From Monoplex corrugatus (taxonomy: Eukaryota; Mollusca; Gastropoda; Littorinimorpha; Ranellidae), in NCBI GenBank assembly GCA_030674185.1, contig JAPXFY010000018.1:49958737-50022736 (forward strand): a DNA stretch of 64,000 nt, written 5' to 3'. Position 1 is the first letter of the stretch. Every line of letters begins with the position of its first letter. The position numbers and the translations under genes are program-made. Positions 45,122-56,098 of this stretch are shown here, one piece after another. Under the pieces are notes generated by a model. That model saw only the letters and a program-made list of their open reading frames with translations, made no database searches and had not been told where the DNA came from.

Positions 45122-45530
45122 GACACTAAAGTTCTATGTAACACCCAAGAACTCTCTTCCTGATATTAACGGATAAAATTTGTTGGTAAGTCTGATTTTC
45201 CGTGCTGATTGTCCATGCGTTGCATCCGTGCAACGATATTGGTTCTAAGTAATATCACAGGAATTCCTTAGGGCGACAGATGCATTGAGACAGAATTGAT
45301 GGATCAGTACCATAGACCTGTGAAGTGACCACACCACTGACCAGAAGCCAGTAGCAAAGGAAAATAACGCCAACTGCCAGTTGTCCATTATTCTCCACTT
45401 TGGGGAAGTTGGGCAGTTTCTAAGGGGTGACGCATGGCAGTAAAAGTCATGGTCCAAATTTGACTTCTGATAACGGCATATTAAATGACCGAGGGTAACA
45501 TAAGCTATAGCCACCATGCCACGATTAAAA
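45122..45530. other. Diverged LINE-related sequence, no intact frame
   Basis: AACTCTCTTCCTGATATTAA at 45150 resembles AACTTTCTTCCTGGTAATAA at 46288, and GTGCTGATTGTCCATGCGTT echoes the array unit. No gene is seen. Confidence 0.4.
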
Positions 45531-45770
45531 GTCCAGTCACTCCATTTTTCAAGTCAGGCTTTATGGATGTGGACAGCTAATGACAGCTGACACATTTATG
45601 GTCAGGAAGGGAAAGCGTCCTTACCTGATTCCCCCTTCTAAAAATAAAGAGTCGAGTCACGCTATTTTTCAAGTCAGGCTTGAGGGACGCGGACAGCTAT
45701 GACCACTGACACATTGATGGTCAGGGAAAGAAAGCGTCCTGACCTGAATCCCCTTCTATAAAAGGAATAG
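45531..45770. repeat. Tandem duplication, two units of 120 bp
   Basis: GTC(C/G)AGTCAC followed by TTTTTCAAGTCAGGCTT and GGTCAGG..GAAAGCGTCC occurs at 45531 and 45651. Confidence 0.85.
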
Positions 45771-46564
45771 TCAGTCAGCCTCTGGGCGCTCTTTTGGGGA
45801 ACCAGCTTCCAAGCTACCTCACAGGTATGTGACCCACGTTTTAATTCATACTCTTGTTAGGTGTTAAGGTTAGGGCTAGAAGTTAGAAGCATGTTTTATT
45901 TTCCAGGAAACAGAAAGAATAGAGTTGGACAGAAGGAAATGTTCAGTATGCTTGTAACATGTAATCTGGTGAAGATTCGTTGTGCATTTTAGGATTTAGG
46001 GCCAGCAGGACTTAGGCCAGCAAGAACGGTGACTTATGTCTTACGTTGAAGTTGATCAATTAAATAAATGTACTGTATTTATCATTCCATGTGTGGACTA
46101 CCTTTGAGAATCCTTGTCTAGTGTGGTTAGTGCATTTTCCTGCTCGTCTCTCTCCCATTCTTTGTTGTGTGCGTGATTTCCAAGCAGAGAAACAATCCTT
46201 CATAATCAGCCCCAATTTCTATCCTTCATAAACATCCTCAACTCCTTAGATACACAGCAAAACTCCTTCTTGCGATAGTAACATCAAAGAACTTTCTTCC
46301 TGGTAATAACTGATAGGCATTTGTTGGTAAGAATGCTTTTCGTTTTCTTTTCTTGGACAAAAAACACATGCATCTCAATAGGCAGGGATTGAGATCAACA
46401 CAGAATGGATTGATGGTAAAAGATACGAAGAGAAGTAGTGATAACGATGATAATTTTATTTGTATAGTGCAGACAATACATGTCAAAATGGTCATGCTGC
46501 TTGCACTTTACATATTAATCAGTCATTATTGAATTTCACACTGTGATAACAATAAGCCAAAGAA

Positions 46565-46680
46565 AACAAAAACATGTATAGAGTTCAATACAGTAAGCAT
46601 ATGACAAAAACATGTATAGAGTTCAATACAGTAAGCATATGACAAAAACATGTATAGAGTTCAATACAGTAAACATATTT
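46565..46680. repeat. Minisatellite, three 38-bp units
   Basis: ACAAAAACATGTATAGAGTT followed by CAATACAGTAAGCATATG three times; the last unit has AAACATATTT. Confidence 0.9.
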
Positions 46681-46857
46681 AGTTCATGAATGATAACAGC
46701 AGATAATAAGATGACATCAATAATAGGCACCAGATACATTAGTCACAATGATTACGTCATAGAAAGGGGGAAAGGGGGGGGATATATTCTTAAATAAATG
46801 CCAGTGAATAAAAGTCTTTCACACAGACACAGACACAGGTACACACACAACACACAC

Positions 46858-46862
<5 letters not shown>

Positions 46863-46925
<63 letters not shown>
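46863..46925. repeat. (GA)n microsatellite
   Basis: Pure AG repeat of about 30 units. Confidence 0.95.
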
Positions 46926-46928
<3 letters not shown>

Positions 46929-46994
46929 CAGTTGCAGCATGATCCGACGTAGTGAAGTCATAAATACAAATCTCAGCTTTTTGTTAACGTTTTT

Positions 46995-47300
46995 GAAAGA
47001 GATAACATTGGAAGCATCTGTTTGTTTGTTTTGCATTGTTTTGTTTTATGTTTTTTTTATTTTTGTTTGTTTTGTTTTCGAAAATAGGCAGTTGTTTGCT
47101 TTGTCTTAAAGGCACAGAGAGGAAGTTTCAAATTGTTGGGCCAAAAAGAGATGAGAAAGAGATAACTTTGGAAGCATTTGTTTGTTTATTTGTTTTGTTT
47201 TGTTTTTCTTTGTTTTGTTTTTGAAAATAGGCAGTCATTTGCTTTGTCTTAAAGGCACAGAGAGGAAGTTTCATATTGTTGGGCCAAAAACAGATGGGAA
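46995..47300. repeat. Tandem duplication, two units of 160 bp
   Basis: GAAAGAGATAAC.TTGGAAGC at 46995 and 47155, each followed by TTTTGTTT-rich sequence, GAAAATAGGCAGT and AAAGGCACAGAGAGGAAGTT. The second copy runs into a LINE fragment. Confidence 0.85.
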
Positions 47301-47445
47301 AGCATTTGACAGCGTAGACAGGCAAGTTATCTGGAAACTCATGCACCACCTTGGCTTTCACCAAAATTCATTACAATTATCCAATAACTATACGAGAATT
47401 CCAAGTGTTGAATTTGCTGACAGAAACACGAGAATATATAGTTTT
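47297..47445 (+). mobile_element. LINE reverse transcriptase fragment
   Basis: The plus strand reads GKAFDSVDRQVIWKLMHHLG F followed by a degraded RIPSVEFADR. FDSVDR..IWKL is the motif A region of RTE/Jockey-like reverse transcriptases. Confidence 0.7.
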
Positions 47446-48724
47446 GGGTAGTGACTATTTCTGCTGTTTTGCTATGGAGAAAGACTTAATGTAAAAATGT
47501 GATTAGTATTATCAAAAACAAAAACAAAAAACAAAAAAAGCCATCAGTTTTGTTTTTAGTTATTGTAGTAGAAGATTGTAGTGGTACTACTATAACTGTA
47601 ACACCAAAATGAACACGTCTAAGAGCAAATAAAGAAAGACCAGTCAAGCTTCAACAGGTTTGTGAACTGTTTTTTTGATGCTGATGAAAAACTGTTTTTT
47701 TAAATATTCATATTTATATTCGTATTCATATTCATATTCATTTCTTTTGTCACAGTGCAGCGCCATCCGAATATGCAGATGAAAAGTCTTTTTCGTATTA
47801 TATTTTCATGTTCATATTCATATTCATATTCGAATTAATTTTTCTTTCGTCACAGTGGCTCTACCGTGTGAAACTCGGGCTGCTTTCCCTTTGAGAGCGG
47901 GTCGCTGCATGCAGCGCCATGCAGTTCTTTTTAAAACTAAGACATCAGAAAGGCAAGAAGGCTAATTGATCTTTAAGGGGCAGGGATCTGGGAAATTAAT
48001 CTATCTTGCCAATGTTTTAACCAGGGCAGCCGGGCGTATGCTCTGCTCTTCACGATTTTCAACTGCAGTGGGATCTTTAGCGTGCGCGGGCTAGAAGCAT
48101 TCAGGTCCGACTCGTTATTCATTTCTTCCGAAGGACTAGACATTCAGCGTCATTTGGTCGATTCCTTGCTTGTTTTGACGTTGTTTTCTTTGTTATATTG
48201 TTTTGTTGTTCTGTCCTTTTTTAATTTTTTGTTATAAAAGGTAATGTTTTCTTATATGCACGTATGTCTAATATTTTTTACCCATACTCTGTAAGTGTTA
48301 TGTTGTAATAAAATCTGTATACTCTGGTGGGTGTGCAGATTGGGTATTTTCATGTTTCTATAAATCACAGAACACTGACATGACTTATAGGAACTTTACT
48401 GTGCGTATTTAATGTTTTGCGTATACACGCACATATGAGATTCAGGCAGTAGGCCTAATAGGTTTGTACCTATGTTGGCCGTGAAGATCGGAGAGGTCTT
48501 ATTACTCTTTAATAGTTCAACAGGCAGTACTTGTTATCAATGTCACTGTAACTGAGTGTCGGCTGCAATGTTGACATTCATATATTTTGTTTTGTTTGTT
48601 GTTTTACTTCCTTGTTTGCTCGCTTGACATGGGTCGCCTCCTTCCCTTTGCAACCACTGCATTCTGTTAACACTGATAAACAGACAGTGATTGAGACAGT
48701 ACACGCAGTATATGCACTCAGCCC
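47446..48724. other. Intergenic stretch, no gene seen
   Basis: Contains TTCATA-type hexamer repeats at 47705-47750 and 47795-47835 with near-identical TTTCTTT.GTCACAGTG after each. Otherwise nothing recognised. Confidence 0.45.
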
Positions 48725-49450
48725 AACAACTGATGGGCACAGCTGTGTAGAGGGGTAAACGTCAGACCTCTATTCGGAAGGTCTTAGGTTTTGATCTGCC
48801 TGGATGCCTCCGCCTGGTGGGCAAAGAGAGAAGCTTTTTTCCCCCGATCTTTCAAGTCAGTATGTGGGCAGAAGATCAAATGTACACGTTAATGTCTTGT
48901 AATTCCCCCCCTCCCCCCCCCCCGATCTTTCAAGCCAATATGTGGGCAGAAGAACAAATGTGCACGTTAATGTCTTGTAATTTTTTTCCTGATCCTTCAA
49001 GTCAATATGTGGGTAGAAGAACAAATGTGCACGTTAATGTCTTGTAATTTTTTTTCCGATCCTTCAAGTCAATATGTGGGTAGAAGAACAAATGTGCACG
49101 TTAATGTCTTGTAATTTTTTTTCTGATCCTTCAAGTCAATATGTGAGTAGAAGAACAAATGTGCACGTTAATGTCTTGTAATTTTGTTTCTGATCCTTCA
49201 AGTCAATACGTGGGTAGAAGAACAAATGTGCACGTTAATGTCTTGTAATTTTTTTTCCGATCCTTCAAGTCAATATGTGAGTAGAAGATCAAATGTGCAC
49301 GTTAATGTCGTGTAGTTTATGTCGGTTTCTGGTTGCCTATGAAAACAAGAAAAATATTCACCATGTACGCCCACTAAAGATACATACTGTGGAACAACAT
49401 AGTGGAGCGTGATAAGCGCGCATAACAGCTTGAGTTCTCCATGCTTTACT
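48725..49450 (+). mobile_element. Snail-type SINE (family 2) with internally amplified body
   Basis: A tRNA-related head (GGTAAACGTCAGACCTC, GGTTTTGATCTGCCTGGATG) is followed by TGGGCAAAGAGAGAAGC and a body with CAGAAGATCAAATG.ACACGTTAA. The end region reads ATGTCGGTTTCTGG and TATGAAAACAAGAAAAATATTC. I recall the order head, GATCAAATACGCACGTTAA, GAAACAAGAA from SINEs common in marine snails. Seven copies of a body segment lie inside. Confidence 0.6.
48846..49315 (+). repeat. Minisatellite, seven units, mostly 67 bp, derived from the SINE body
   Basis: Units begin GATC(T/C)TTCAAG at 48846, 48924, 48991, 49058, 49125, 49192 and 49259. The first interval is 78 bp because of a longer C-run; the other five are exactly 67. 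Each holds TATGTGGGTAGAAGAACAAA and GTGCACGTTAATGTCTTG. Confidence 0.93.
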
Positions 49451-50335
49451 AAAAAGTCTGATTATGTGTAATGCGCAGTGAGTCCATATGAATTTGCAAA
49501 ACAGAATTATACAAGAATGATATGTAATTTGTACTGAACATGCGAATAATGAAAAGTGCGGATTCCGTTAATGAGAATGGGCAAGTTATTTTATCTTACA
49601 ACACTAGGATGTGATATACATGTATAAAAATGTAAAGTGACATTTTCTTTTTCTTCTTCTAGTTCTTAGTCTCCCCCCCCCCCCCAACTCCAGAAGGGTC
49701 ACTGGGGTGGCGCACTGAAGCACTGTTTACAAGGTTTCTCCAGCTCTGTTGGTTGTGTGCCAAAGCCTGGGTCTCTGCAAACAATTTCTCCGTCCAGTCT
49801 GCAATGTCAGCCTATCGTATTTTTCTGTCTTCTCCTCTGTCTCCTCAATAGTTCTCTGAAGGCTGGTTTAGCAAGACCGCTTGATCCTTTTCTTAAACGG
49901 CTAGACTAACGCAGATTTAGTTTTCTTCCCTTATTAACCGAAGTCAGCAGATCTTCGTAAGGTCAAGTGCACCGCTTAATGGTTTGGCGTACTTGTTGCC
50001 GGAAACAGCTATAGAAAATGACAAGGAAACATTTACAATTGTACTTAAAACTAATAAAAGTATTAAAACGTCTACGAGCATCTCATGCTTACAGTGTCGC
50101 GTTAACTGGATAGGCGACTGTGGTTCACTAGTACAACTGACAGCTTCTGAAGTGAACAGTATAGAATTAGAATTTCTGTTATACAGTGCAACAGCTTACA
50201 CAGAGCGGTTTTAGTTCTAAGTTTTACTGGGCTTTGTGAAACACAAAGAAAAGCAGGTGAGGTGGGCAAGGGAGGTACCGCCAGTATGAGCACGACGGTC
50301 ACGCCCCTCTCAGCCACTCTCGTACGGCCATTGGT
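49451..50335. other. Intergenic stretch, no gene seen
   Basis: Contains a C-run at 49673-49685 and an open stretch at 49984-50214 not recognised. Confidence 0.4.
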
Positions 50336-50339
50336 CGGT

Positions 50340-50945
50340 ATGAGTTTGGTTCCTCAAGATCATTATGTGCCCTGCCGCATGGAGTTGGCGATCATGGCCC
50401 TCCATACGAATCTATTCCTTGTCATTGCAAGTACATCTCCCACCCTCTCTGTCCTCAGCTACCCTGCAAATCCGTCCGATACTTTCTCTCCCTGGGTCTA
50501 CCTGGTGTTCTCTTTCCCTCCAGCTTTCCTGTTGTGACCAAGTGCTCTAATTCCCCTTTCCTCATTAAATGGCCTATAAATGTTGCTTGTCTTTTCCTAA
50601 TCTTCTTTATTAGTGATCTTCATGTGTCTGCCTCCTTCAAGACTGTTTCATTTTTTTTTTATTTGCTGTCCATTGAATTCTCAGCATTCTTCTTAGAAAC
50701 TACATTTCAGTTGCCTCAATTTTGTTCTGACTTTGTGTGTTGACTCGGGATAAAGGATAGATACTCAATAACTGTATATTTATAACGTTCCCATTTTCAA
50801 GACTGTCTCGTTTGTTTTCTTTGCTGTCCATGGAACTCTCAACATTCTTCTTAGAAACTATATTTCAGTTGCCTCAATTTTGTTCTGACTGTGTGTGTTG
50901 ACTCGGGATAAAGGATAAATACTCAATAACTGTATGTTTATAGCG
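50340..50945 (-). mobile_element. LINE ORF2 C-terminal fragment, partly duplicated
   Basis: The minus strand carries degraded LEHLVTTGKLEGKRTPGRPR and a terminal VWRAMIANSMRQGT, the usual end of a LINE ORF2. About 140 bp are doubled (50626-50745 and 50801-50930, with TTGCTGTCCAT.GAA and TTCTTCTTAGAAACTA). It is related to the array at 44.5-45.1 kb. Confidence 0.7.
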
Positions 50946-50974
50946 TTCCCGTTGTTGTTTTTTTCCCGGATGAA

Positions 50975-51600
50975 TGTTTCCTATCCCTGTCTAACGACCA
51001 GAGACTAGTTAGTTTCCTGGCACATGCTTACCAAGAGTCTGGCCTTATCACCAGTCTGAAGAACACAGACATCATGGACCAGAACATCAACGAAGATCGC
51101 AATATCAGCATCGGCAGTAACACACTGTAAGTGGTAGATGAATTCACCTGCTTAACCCTTAAACTCCCGCACCCTGTCCATCAGCATCTTGCATTGCCAA
51201 CCATGGTAGCAAAGCAAAAACTGAACCCTTTGATTCCCTCACCCTATCCACAGCTTCCTGCATGAAACTGGTGGACAGGGGGAGGGAATCAAAGGGTTCA
51301 ATTTTTGCAGTTGGTGGATGGTGTGCAGGAATCAAAGGGTTAAGATTGACAGTCTCTGGCAACCTGTCTTCTGATCCAGAGCTTAATGGGCGGATAGGGA
51401 AAGCCACCAGTGCCAGGGCCAAAATGTCAACGAGAGTGTAAGAAAACAAAAACTCACCACAGCCACCAAGATTAACGCATACAGACCCCACGTACCTTTC
51501 TCTATAGCAGCGAGAACTGGATAGCCCACATGAGCCAAGAGTACTGTCTCAATAACTTCTACCTGCCGTAGCAGTGTTAAAGCGGATCCTAGATCCTGTC
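50975..51600 (+). mobile_element. LINE reverse transcriptase fragment split by a MITE
   Basis: Before the MITE the plus strand reads FLAHAYQESGLITSLKNTDI MDQNINEDRNISIGSNTL, then VVDEFTCL. After it, TVSGNLSSDPELNGRIGKAT SARAKMSTRV. This is the thumb region of an RTE/Jockey-like ORF2. One in-frame TAA and later slips show decay. Confidence 0.75.
51156..51339. mobile_element. Foldback MITE with TTAA target duplication, copy 1
   Basis: 184 bp between TTAA (51152-51155) and TTAA (51340-51343). Ends are CCCTTAAACTCCCGCACCCT and, inward from the right, CCCTTTGATTCCTGCACACC. The interior is itself an inverted repeat (GGAATCAAAGGGTTCA against TGAACCCTTTGATTCC). Removing it with one TTAA rejoins the LINE frame. 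Confidence 0.88.
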
Positions 51601-51779
51601 AAAACAAGAATTAAGTACAGAATTGCCACACTTTGCTTTCAGTCCCTAACGTTGAATATCACGCTAGAGATATATTGGAACTCCTCCTGTCGTCTTACAA
51701 ACCTTCCAAAACTTTCAGGTCTCAAGTAGCTTCTATCTTAACCATACCTCCACAGTCTCTAACAATTTGCGGAAGGAAA

Positions 51780-52204
51780 TCTTCTGTTTTTAACTTATGT
51801 ACGTATGTGTATATATGTGTTTGTGCGTGTGTGTATATGTGTATGCGTACGCATGTTTTTGTGTGTGTATTTATGTATTTGCATCTACAAACCTCACAAT
51901 GATAAAAGAAGAAAAAAATTTGTTGTTGATTTTGAGAAACTACGTTTATATTGTATTGATGTACTGATGTATGAATAGACTGTGTTTGGAATGTATTGAT
52001 GTATTGTGATGTCACCACCACTTCCCCCCTTTGTATTTTTTTGGCTGTTGTAAAGTGCAAGGAGTATTCTCTGACATGGACTATTTGTGATATGTAAATG
52101 GAATCTTATCATCATAAGTGAATTATTATTACAAAATTATTATCATCATTATCATTGTTGTCGTCATTATTACTATTGTTGTTGTTGTCATTACTACTCG
52201 CAAT
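51780..52204. other. Intergenic stretch with short TG and TAT/TTG repeats
   Basis: TGTG/TATG-rich at 51795-51870 and ATT/GTT trinucleotide-rich at 52125-52205. No gene seen. Confidence 0.5.
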
Positions 52205-52430
52205 ATCATTATGGACTGTGTGCTGAACAAGGACGTTCTGGACCAGGCATGCATGCCAAGTATACATGTATGCCTATTCCACACAGCAATTGCTGTACTG
52301 GCTTGGTCACGTCGGCTGCATGCAGGATGGTCACCTCCCAAGATATCCTGTATGAACAGCTTGCCACAGTATCCTGACCTACACAGCACCCATGCTGCGA
52401 TACAGGGCAGGGACATCTGCAAATAGACGA
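52205..52430 (+). mobile_element. LINE ORF2 C-terminal fragment
   Basis: The plus strand reads KDVLDQACMPSIHV, then AWSRRLHAGWSPPKISCMNS, with the alternative frame giving YWLGHVGCMQDGHLPRYPV-like text, then IQGRDICK. This is the degraded NTDVL...RWLGHV.RM.DGRIPK.ILYGEL...KD.CK tail of RTE/Jockey-like ORF2 and may belong to the fragment at 50975-51600. Confidence 0.6.
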
Positions 52431-52431
52431 G

Positions 52432-52510
52432 CGCGCGCGCACACACACACACACACACCACTCTCTCTTTCTCACAACACACACACACACACACCAAAGT
52501 GGCACTGCTA

Positions 52511-52542
<32 letters not shown>
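52432..52542. repeat. (CA)n microsatellite and poly-A run
   Basis: GCGC then CA tracts at 52440-52493, followed by about 31 A at 52513-52543. Confidence 0.93.
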
Positions 52543-52545
<3 letters not shown>

Positions 52546-52929
52546 GTATTGTTAAAAGAAACAAACAATTGAATACAATTAAACCCCAGCATACATAACC
52601 CATGTGTCAAGTAGAACCGTGCAAGCTTTTCATCAGCCACAAAAAAAAAAACTAACATTATAGAACCCGGAAGTCGAGTAGAATCTGCGCAAGTTTATGG
52701 CATATGCCCATTTCCCACATTTCCCAACGGTTAATTTGGAACGTTTCATCACATGACACTGCGTGCTATTAGTACATCCGACAGCTGCGACACCATTTTA
52801 ATTTTCAGTTTCTCGAGATAGCGTCAGAATAAATTCTATGTGTACTGATACCATAGATACCAAGTGATGGATAAGAACATCATTTAAAAAAAATCTAAAC
52901 TGAACATATCGTTTATACAAATAGCTTGG

Positions 52930-55200
52930 CAACTGTATCTCATCATCATCAGTCCCGTAGTCTGGTTGACCGTTGGGGCACCACTGAAGATTTTGCAACC
53001 AACTTCCTCCACTCCTCACGGTCCTCAGCTTTCCGCAGAATGATATTCCATTCAAGGCCAGTCCACTCTCTGATATTGTCTTCCCATCTTTTTCTCTGTC
53101 TGCCTCTTCGTCTCCCTCCCTGAACTGTTCCATGCAAGACGGTCTTGGCCAGTCCAGATGATCGTGTGACGTGCCCGTACCACCTCAGTTTGCGTCTTTT
53201 CACTGAGGTCAGGAGGTCTTCATACGGCCCGATGGCGTTTTCGATTCTGGTTTTCACTTCCTTATTGGTTATATGATCTTTGTATGAGATACCAAGGAGT
53301 TTGCGGAAGCATCTCATCTCCATTGCCTGTATCCTTCTTTCAATGTCTGCTATTATGGTCCATGTTTCGCATGCATACAAAAATATTGACATGACCAGGG
53401 AACGCATCAGTCTGATCTTGGAGCCGATTGCGATATTCTTGTCGTTCCAGATGACTTTTAGCTTGGTCATTGCAGCTGTGGTCTGGGCAATCCTGGAAAG
53501 TACTTCGGGCTTTGATCCTTCATCTGATACTATAGCTCCCAGATATTTAAATCTATGGACGGTCTGAAGTTTCTTGTTGTCTATGGTAATGTCAGTGCTG
53601 ATGCCATTGGTATTATTTGTCATCAACTGGGTTTTCTCTGCACTGATCTGCATGCCATATGCTGTGGAGGCCTCATCAAGATGTTTTATCAAGCTGACTA
53701 GCTCTTGCTCTTGCCCAGCTAGTCCGTCAATGTCGTCGGCAAAACGCAAGTTTGTGATTGTTCTACCTCCGATGCTGACTGTTCCCTCGTGGTCTTCAAG
53801 TGCGTCAGCCATTATTCTCTCTAAGAAGATGTTAAAGAGAGTGGGGGAGAGCAGGAATCCTTGGCGTACTCCAACTGTAGTTCGGAACCATTCTCTTATG
53901 TTGTTGTCATGGTAGACTGCACTGGTCGCCTTTTCGTAGAGGCATTCTATGGTTCTGATCAAGTTGGCATTGATGTTGTACAGCCTCATGGTTGCCCACA
54001 GGGCTGCGTGCCAAACTCTGTCGAATGCCTTCTTGAAGTCCACGAAGACGTGGTAAAGGCCTTGCTGGTGTTGCAGGTATTTCTAACAGAGCAATCTGAG
54101 GTTGAAGATTTGCTCTGTGGTACTTCTTCCTGGTCTGAAACCTGCCTGCTCTTCTTTTATTATCTCCTCAGCTTATGGCTTCAGTCTACTCAGAAGGATT
54201 TTTAGCATGACCTTACTTGGATGGCTGATCAGGCTGATGGTACGGTAGTTTTGGCACAGTTGTAGGTTGCCTTTCTTCGGGAGAGTGATGATCAGGGACT
54301 GGGTCCAAGGTGTTGGCCACTCACCTGTCCACCAGATCTTATTGCAGATGATGAGTAAAATATCTGTCATGGCCTCTCCTCCTGCCTGGACCAGTTCTGA
54401 GGGAATGTCGTTCACTCCTGCCGACTTGCCTTTCTTCAATGATTTTACTGCAGCTTCAACTTCTTCTCGCACGATGGGGTAGCTGTCGTTGTTGGTTGGT
54501 GGAGGAACGTCTAGCACCTTGGGATATCCTGTTGTTGTGTGCGTGTATAATTCGGAGCAGTACTCTGTCCACCTCTGCAGAATCTCTTGATCTTCTGTGA
54601 GACATTTCCTGCTTTGTTCTGTATGGTAGTGGTTCTGCCTTGTTTTGAGCTTGTTAGTCCTTTCACAAGCTGGTAGGCTTTCTTGCTGTTATTTTTCTGC
54701 AGGTTTGCTTCGATATCTTGGCATTGTTCTTCAATCCATGTTTCCTTTGCTTTCCTCATGCCTTCTTTAACTTGTTGGTTGGCTTTTCTGTATACTTTAG
54801 CTCCTTCATCCGTACTCTTCTTTTGCTTTAGTTCTCTGCGTTTGTCGCTCAGCTTTAGTACTTCTTCCGTGACCCAGGGCATCTTTGTTGGTCGGTGTTT
54901 TCCAAGGATGTCGTTGGCTGCTTCGGTCACGGCAGTGTTGAAGTTGTTGATCAGTGTCTACTTGGTGTCCCCATTGTCAAGGACGAGGAGAGGAGCAAAC
55001 TTCCCTCCTATCGTTGCTTGGAAGTTTTCAACTATGTTGGGGTCTTTAAGCTTCTCAAGATTGAACTTAATTCTTATGTTGCCCTGTTTCTTCATCCTCT
55101 GGAGGCGGAGTTTGAAGGTCATCATTACAAGCTCATGATCGCTTCCAATGTCGGCTCCTGGAAAGCTCCTGGTCTTTGCGATGTTAACACTGTATGTTAA
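52930..55200 (-). mobile_element. 5'-truncated LINE (APE type), most of reverse transcriptase retained
   Basis: The minus strand from about 55200 starts inside the endonuclease end (ADIGSDHELVMMTFKLRL), then a Lys-rich linker (54930-54511), reverse transcriptase N-terminal motifs (KKGKSAGVNDIPSELVQAGG, 54517-54173), and an open frame of 364 codons (54043-52949). The 3' end is a short TGA trinucleotide run at about 52930-52950 with almost no UTR, as in RTE-like elements. Frameshifts lie near 54090, 54530 and 54960. The subfamily is not resolved. Confidence 0.9.
52949..54043 (-). pseudogene. LINE ORF2, reverse transcriptase catalytic part and C-terminus
   Basis: MDFKKAFDRVWHAALWATMR, GVRQGFLLSPTLFNIFLERI and LRFADDIDGLA (catalytic Asp-Asp) lie in order. 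The thumb (LQTVHRFKYLGAIVSDEG), LYACETWTI and the tail RRRGRQRKRWEDNI follow, ending at TGA. The catalytic residues are present but the upstream part is frameshifted and truncated, so no full protein results. Confidence 0.92.
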
Positions 55201-55564
55201 CTGTATCTATCGTGCATATAAATAGCTCAGCCCCTGTGTACGTAGTTACTTCATTTATAGTCTCAAGGGGGTGGAGTGTAGGGGGTAGGGTAGACGGAGT
55301 CATGACGGCCTCTTAAAAATGGTTACAGGGCAATGATTATAAAAGTAATTGTCATATCAAAATCATTTTTATTTTAATTGATAGAAAAAAAATCTGAAAT
55401 ATTTTCTTTCGATGTGTGTATGTGTGTGTGTGTATGTGTGTGTTGAAGGATGTCATTGTGTGCGGGCTATTTCATGGCGACTTTCGTCAACAAGCAACCT
55501 AAACGAGTAAACAGTCTACCGAAAATTGGTACAAATGCCTGAGAGATAACGTAGCCATTGTCAG
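55201..55564. other. Intergenic stretch, possible RNF123 5' flank
   Basis: Contains a short (TG)n at 55413-55443. No TATA box or strong promoter motif is obvious before the ATG at 55565. Confidence 0.4.
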
Positions 55565-55640
55565 TATGGCTGAGAAGAAGGAATTTGCTCAGAGCAGACC
55601 GCGGTCAAGAGGTTATGGCCAGGGGCTCACAGATCACCGA
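55565..55640 (+). CDS. RNF123: Tentative first coding exon of the RNF123-like gene
   Basis: An ATG at 55565 opens MAEKKEFAQSRPRSRGYGQG followed by LTDHR, ending at a possible donor GTTGGT. The basic Ser/Arg-rich N-terminus loosely resembles the start of vertebrate RNF123 (SRKSYRLTSD). The donor is weak and the phase does not join exon 2 cleanly unless a base is missing, so this is an inference. It could instead be a chance open stretch. Confidence 0.35.
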
Positions 55641-56057
55641 GGTTGGTTTACATCTTCCCTCCCTTCAAAGTAGCAGAAGACACAAGACGACAAGTTCGTA
55701 TTGACAATAATTTTGTCTAAGGATGGTGATTGATAATAGGCTAGGAACCTTATATGGTAATTTGGCTGTAGCTATGTTTTAATTTATTTTAATCAGTTTT
55801 GATTTGTATCAAGTAGATCTATCTTTGCCGAATCAAAAGACACAGACAAGAGATTTTAACCATATACCTCCTGTTCAGTGCCTCTAGTCTAAATCAATGC
55901 TTAAGGCATTAAGCTCATAACTGGTCGTCATCAGCTTAGCCTTAGGCAAAATATATGTCATGAATAACCATAGTGAACTAGGACCTATCACTAGACATTG
56001 CCAAATTTCTAGGTATGTTTAAAAAAAATCTGATTTTACTGATACTGTAATTACGAT

Positions 56058-56098
<41 letters not shown>

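Noticed and set aside
48846..49315. CRISPR-like regular repeats
   Set aside because: Units are contiguous 67-bp tandem copies with no variable spacers, in an animal genome, and derive from a SINE.
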